Shown here: in pieces, positions 23,218 through 26,623 of the stretch
Position numbering within the stretch: the stretch's first letter is position 1
How the letters are laid out: the number at the start of each line of letters is the position of its first letter
Source of the DNA: WJMT01 sp964445575
Lineage (GTDB): Bacteria > Acidobacteriota > Aminicenantia > Aminicenantales > Aminicenantaceae
Length of the DNA: 26,623 nt
Reading direction: 5' to 3'
NCBI GenBank assembly: GCA_964445575.1
Contig: CAYULB010000027.1
Location: 1-26,623 of the forward strand
The notes under the pieces: model-generated
What the model saw: only the letters and a program-made list of their open reading frames with translations
What the model was told of the DNA's origin: nothing
Databases searched by the model: none
Made by a program: the position numbers and the translations under genes

Positions 23218-25350
23218 TTATTTTAGTGCTACACCTAAGTTGTAAAGTAGAAAAGCATATTCATCGGTCAGTTCATCGATCATTTTGGAGGTGGAGCTTG
23301 AACCGTGTCCAGATCGGGTTTCGATTCGGATGAGCACAGGATTTTCACAGGCTTGTTTTTCCTGGAGTGCTGAGATGAATTTATAGGAGTGAGCCGGGAC
23401 GACCCGGTCATCATGGTCAGCTGTGGTCACTAGAGTTGCGGGATAGCACACCCCTTCTTCAATATTGTGATAAGGAGAATAAGAGTAAAGATTTTTAAAG
23501 TGCTTTTCTTCGTCACTGGAGCCGTACTCTACGACCCATCCCCATCCTACGGTAAATTTATGGTAGCGCAGCATATCCATAACTCCCACTGCAGGAAGGG
23601 CTACTGCAAAAAGGTCAGGACGCTGGGTCATGGCAGCGCCCACCAGAAGTCCTCCGTTGGAGCCACCAGCTACAGCTAATTTTTCTCGGGAAGTGTATTT
23701 TTCATCAATCAGAAATTCAGCCGCTGAAATAAAATCATTGAAAACATTCTGCTTATTGAGAAGCATTCCTTCCTCATGCCATTCTTCTCCGTACTCACCG
23801 CCTCCCCTCAAATTGGCCTGAGCAAAGATGAATCCGTTTTCCAAAAGAAAGATCCGGGTAGAACTGAAAGAGGGAGTGAGACTGATATTAAAGCCTCCGT
23901 AACCATAAAGAAGAACAGGATTTTTTCCGTCTTTTTGCACTCCTTTTTTGTGGACTAGAAACATGGGGACTTGAGTGCCGTCCTTGCTGGTGTAAAAGAC
24001 TTGTTGAGTCTCATAGTCTTCTGGGTTGAACGGGACTTCGGTTTTGCGGAAGATTTCAGAATGTCCGTCTTCAACCTGGTACTTATAGATGGTGGGGGGA
24101 TAAGTGAAGGAAGTGAACACATAAAAGAGTGTTTTATGGTCTTTTTTACCGCCAAAACCTGAAGCAGTGCCCAGAGCTGGGAGTTCGATTTCTCGAACTA
24201 AATTTCCTTCCAGGTCATGCTGGAAGACCTGGGTGTGGGCATCCTGGAGGTAGCGGCAAAAAAGGTATCCACCGGCTGTATTGGCGCGGCTAAGGACTTC
24301 AGTCTTTTCAGGAATGACATTTTCCCAGTTTTCCTGGTCAGGTGCTGTGGGATCGATTTTGACAACCCTATAGTTGGGGGCACCAATGTTAGTGTAGGCC
24401 AAAAATTTCTCCCCCAGATTGTCTATGACATAGCTGTCATTTTCAAAACCTTTGACAAGAGGATGGAATTCAGCTTTATCTTCACCCAGTTCCCGGTAAT
24501 AGAGTTCGTTTCCGCTGGTTCCTTCGGAAACCGTTAGAATCAGGTACCTGGAGTCTTCTGTTACATCTGCGGAGACATATCGCAGGGGATGTTCTCTATC
24601 TTCATAAACCACTCTGTCTTTTTCCTGAGGCTCTCCCAGTTTATGATAAAAAATTTTCTGGTATTTATTCTGTTCTTTAAGCTCCTGTCCTGGTTCTGGT
24701 TCATCATATCCGCTGTAAAAGAATCCGTCTTGGTACCAGGCAGCGCCGCTGAATTTGACCCAGCGGATTCGGTCCTCCAGTTCTTTCTTGGTTTCGATTT
24801 CCATCACTCTGATTTCCTGCCAGTCGGAACCCGCTTCAGAGCGGGAGTAAGCAGTATAGCGGTAGTCTTCAGAAAAACCGTTGAGAAATATTCTTATGGT
24901 TCCATCAGGAGAAAGTTCATTGGGATCTATAAACACTTCTGGCTCTCCATCCAGTCCTTTCTGGACATAAATTACAGACTGGTTCTGAAGGCCTTCGTTT
25001 TTATAGAAAAAATAATAATCGCCTGCCCGAACAGGAGAAGAATATTTGGGATAATCATAAAGCTCGGTTAGGCGGGTCCTTATTTTTTCGCGAAAGGGAA
25101 TCTGTTCCAGATAGTAAAAAGTGACCTCATTTTGGGCTTCTACCCAGGAGCTGACATCTTCAGAACTGATATCTTCCAGCCAACGGTAGGGATCGGGTAC
25201 TTTTACGCCAAAATAATCATCCACCACATCGACTTTTTTGGTTTCAGGATAGTTTACTTCAGGCTGAGAAAAGTCAGGTCCTTTTTGGCAGGTGACAAGA
25301 AACAGCACCAGGCAAATTACTAAAAAAGAAAGCCATGTTTTTTTCATCAT
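23218..25350 (-). CDS. Prolyl oligopeptidase (S9A), probable lipoprotein
   Basis: A 710-residue serine peptidase. The signal MKKTWLSFLVICLVLFLVTC ends in a lipobox-like LVTC, predicting a membrane-anchored periplasmic or surface enzyme. The N-terminal conserved YPETKKVDVVDDYFGVKVPDPYRWLED leads into a seven-bladed propeller (about 100-440), and the alpha/beta-hydrolase domain follows. Catalytic residues are S564 in GGSNGG, the aspartate in DHDDRV (645-650) and H682 in RSGHG. It should cut short peptides after proline. The length agrees with the family. AGGAGG lies 5 nt before the second ATG (25347) and only 2 nt before the first, so M2 may be the true start. A second S9-family gene lies upstream on the same strand, separated by MITE copy 3. 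Confidence 0.93.
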   Translation of the reverse strand: MMKKTWLSFLVICLVLFLVTCQKGPDFSQPEVNYPETKKVDVVDDYFGVKVPDPYRWLEDISSEDVSSWVEAQNEVTFYYLEQIPFREKIRTRLTELYDYPKYSSPVRAGDYYFFYKNEGLQNQSVIYVQKGLDGEPEVFIDPNELSPDGTIRIFLNGFSEDYRYTAYSRSEAGSDWQEIRVMEIETKKELEDRIRWVKFSGAAWYQDGFFYSGYDEPEPGQELKEQNKYQKIFYHKLGEPQEKDRVVYEDREHPLRYVSADVTEDSRYLILTVSEGTSGNELYYRELGEDKAEFHPLVKGFENDSYVIDNLGEKFLAYTNIGAPNYRVVKIDPTAPDQENWENVIPEKTEVLSRANTAGGYLFCRYLQDAHTQVFQHDLEGNLVREIELPALGTASGFGGKKDHKTLFYVFTSFTYPPTIYKYQVEDGHSEIFRKTEVPFNPEDYETQQVFYTSKDGTQVPMFLVHKKGVQKDGKNPVLLYGYGGFNISLTPSFSSTRIFLLENGFIFAQANLRGGGEYGEEWHEEGMLLNKQNVFNDFISAAEFLIDEKYTSREKLAVAGGSNGGLLVGAAMTQRPDLFAVALPAVGVMDMLRYHKFTVGWGWVVEYGSSDEEKHFKNLYSYSPYHNIEEGVCYPATLVTTADHDDRVVPAHSYKFISALQEKQACENPVLIRIETRSGHGSSSTSKMIDELTDEYAFLLYNLGVALK

Positions 25351-25422
25351 CTCCTCCTAACATTCATAAAAATGTTGGTGCTCTTATTATCCCTTTCTTT
25401 TATGCAGGATTCAAGATTCTTT

Positions 25423-25608
25423 TAACCTGACCTATTCATAAAAAAATGGCGATGTTTTCATTACTAATTTATTTTCAGCGATAGACAAGATTTTTTCAAG
25501 AACGTTTAGCTGAACGTTTCTTCTTATCATGATTTCAATTTTAATCGCCACAGATCATTTGGATCGGTCTTCATATTCCGGTCTTTTAGGATGAATAGGT
25601 TCAGCTTA
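25423..25608 (-). mobile_element. MITE-like repeat, copy 3 (internally rearranged, 186 bp)
   Basis: The left 128 bp (25423-25550) match copy 2, including the TGGCGAT (25447-25453) / ATCGCCA (25544-25550) arms. The sequence from 25551 to 25591 is unrelated to the other copies. A matching right terminal repeat then appears at 25592-25608: read on the minus strand it is TAAGCTGAACCTATTCA, against TAACCTGACCTATTCA at the left end (one substitution, one insertion). The AGGGCAT palindrome half is missing. It fills most of the gap between the two S9 peptidase genes. Confidence 0.7.
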
Positions 25609-25619
25609 AACCAACCTCC

Positions 25620-26623
25620 TTATGATTTGCTTTTATTCTTCACATATTGATCAAACCATTCCACCCAGCGAGCCCAGAGGTCCATGTGGGTTTCAAGGCT
25701 TCGGGGGCCATGGGATTCATAAGGATAAATGTAGAGAACAGCTTCTTTCCCTAATCCTGTAAGAGCCTGCAGCATGCGTTCGGATTGAATGAGAAACGTC
25801 CCTGAGTTGTTGTCTACAGCTCCATGGTACATGAGCATAGGGGTGTTGATATGGTCAGCTTCGAAAAAAGGAGACATTTCAATGTAAATATCCTGGGCAT
25901 CCCAGATGAAACGATTTTCTCTCTGAAATGTCATGGGGGTCAGGGTGCGGTTGTAAGCCCCGTCTCCGGCAATACCGGCTTTAAAAAACGGACTGTGTGC
26001 CAGGATGTTTGCTGTGGCAAAGGCACCGTAGCTGTGTCCCCCGTGACCGAGCCGGTCCACATCCACATATCCCATGTTATCTACTTTTCGGATGGCTGCA
26101 TACATAGAGTCAACCAGATGAGCAATGTAATGGGTGTTGTAGGTATCTCCTTTTCCAATAACAGGAATATCTGGAGTGACCACAGCGTATCCCTGGGAAA
26201 GCCATATGTCAGAGGCATTGCGGTCGCTCAAATGGGGAAAAGCGTTTTTATTTTGGCTCCGGATAGCGGATTTTTTGTAATCTTCAAAAGACTGGTATTC
26301 CCGAGGATAAGTCCAGAAAACAGCCGGGACTTTTTCTCCTTCTCTATAATCAGGGGGAAGAGAAATCTGACCATAGCAGGTCAGTCCGTCGCGGCGCGTG
26401 AATTCAAAGTGTATTCTCTGAGAATCTTTAAATTCAGGAAAGGGATTCTTGTTGTCTGTGAGTTGGGTTAGGGACCCATCCCTTTCTCTCAGATAACTTT
26501 GGGGGAAAGTGTCTTGGGATTCTCTACTCAAGATGATCTTTTTCAAGTCTTTATCTAATACGGCTATTGGTTCTTCAAACATATTTGGAGAGCTCTCAAA
26601 AATGAGCTCTTCTTTCCCTGTTT
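25620..26623 (-). CDS. S9-family peptidase, C-terminal part (5' end outside the window)
   Basis: The frame stays open to the right edge, so the gene is partial at its N-terminus: residues TGKEELIFESSPN precede the first internal Met at 26582, and that Met is not a real start. What is visible is the end of a beta-propeller (KEELIFES..., ILSRESQDTFPQSYL) and a complete alpha/beta-hydrolase domain. The nucleophile is in GHGGHSYGAF, the acid in HGAVDNNSGT and the histidine in YPYESHGPRS. The form resembles the long acylaminoacyl-peptidase/DPP-IV-like S9 enzymes (about 800 residues) that are usually exported. Together with the downstream prolyl oligopeptidase it suggests growth on peptides. The stop is 12 bp from MITE copy 3. 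Confidence 0.88.
   Translation of the reverse strand, partial: TGKEELIFESSPNMFEEPIAVLDKDLKKIILSRESQDTFPQSYLRERDGSLTQLTDNKNPFPEFKDSQRIHFEFTRRDGLTCYGQISLPPDYREGEKVPAVFWTYPREYQSFEDYKKSAIRSQNKNAFPHLSDRNASDIWLSQGYAVVTPDIPVIGKGDTYNTHYIAHLVDSMYAAIRKVDNMGYVDVDRLGHGGHSYGAFATANILAHSPFFKAGIAGDGAYNRTLTPMTFQRENRFIWDAQDIYIEMSPFFEADHINTPMLMYHGAVDNNSGTFLIQSERMLQALTGLGKEAVLYIYPYESHGPRSLETHMDLWARWVEWFDQYVKNKSKS

Noticed and set aside
24589..25071. 160-codon antisense frame inside the prolyl oligopeptidase gene
   Set aside because: Shadow of a well-supported gene; hydrophobic composition reflects the opposite strand, and no start signals are seen.
25824..26471. 215-codon antisense frame inside the second S9 peptidase gene
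   Set aside because: It is opposite a conserved hydrolase domain with all catalytic motifs; no Shine-Dalgarno and no recognisable domain.
1..26623. CRISPR arrays, rRNA genes, riboswitches, toxin-antitoxin or defence systems
   Set aside because: No regularly spaced direct repeats, rRNA segments, or recognisable defence or riboswitch signatures were seen on either strand. The three repeat copies are several kb apart and are not an array.

Overview
The window looks like a chromosomal segment of a moderately AT-rich Gram-negative bacterium, most likely from the Acidobacteriota / Candidatus Aminicenantes (OP8) area. This is an inference from gene content: a GWxTD-domain secreted protein, a VWFA-related protein of the acidobacterial type, a large TonB-dependent receptor with an N-terminal carboxypeptidase-regulatory-like domain, two bacterial eRF1-like (baeRF) proteins and secreted S9 prolyl oligopeptidases. 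There are no phage genes, no complete transposase gene and no CRISPR array.

Layout. 1-2276 (minus): a SAM methyltransferase and a DASS-family Na+/dicarboxylate-sulfate transporter, overlapping by 22 bp. 2369-3888 (plus): a glyoxalase-II-like metallo-hydrolase translationally coupled to a XerD-type recombinase. 3890-4231 (minus): a small AhpD/CMD-like protein ending 1 bp from xerD. 4349-10715 (plus): a regulator-plus-pump operon (TetR repressor, TolC-type channel, lipoprotein adaptor, RND pump) with a recognisable promoter and an inverted repeat suited to be the TetR operator. 10825-11970 (plus): an eRF1-like protein with its own promoter overlapping the pump stop codon. 12525-15560 (plus): the TonB-dependent receptor, converging on a GWxTD/TPR protein (15599-17512, minus). 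17691-19146 (minus): a tRNA-Leu(CAG) followed directly by a B12-binding radical SAM gene. 19615-21476 (plus): a VWFA-related exported protein and a small outer-membrane-like beta-barrel protein, then a frameshifted gene remnant. 21813-22964 (minus): a second eRF1-like protein (baeRF3 type). 23218-26623 (minus): a lipoprotein prolyl oligopeptidase and the C-terminal part of a second S9 peptidase running off the right edge.

The most unusual non-coding content is a dispersed MITE-like repeat present three times (12001-12260, 19172-19431, 25423-25608). It has 16-bp terminal inverted repeats and internal palindromes, and its two ends appear to have changed together between copies. The third copy is internally rearranged but keeps both ends. 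Other points worth a look are the two different eRF1-like proteins 10 kb apart, a divergent promoter pair that seems to give leaderless mRNAs on both sides (2277-2368), and several genes whose most upstream ATG is probably not the real start (GTG at 6523, TTG at 12525, TTG at 19037).
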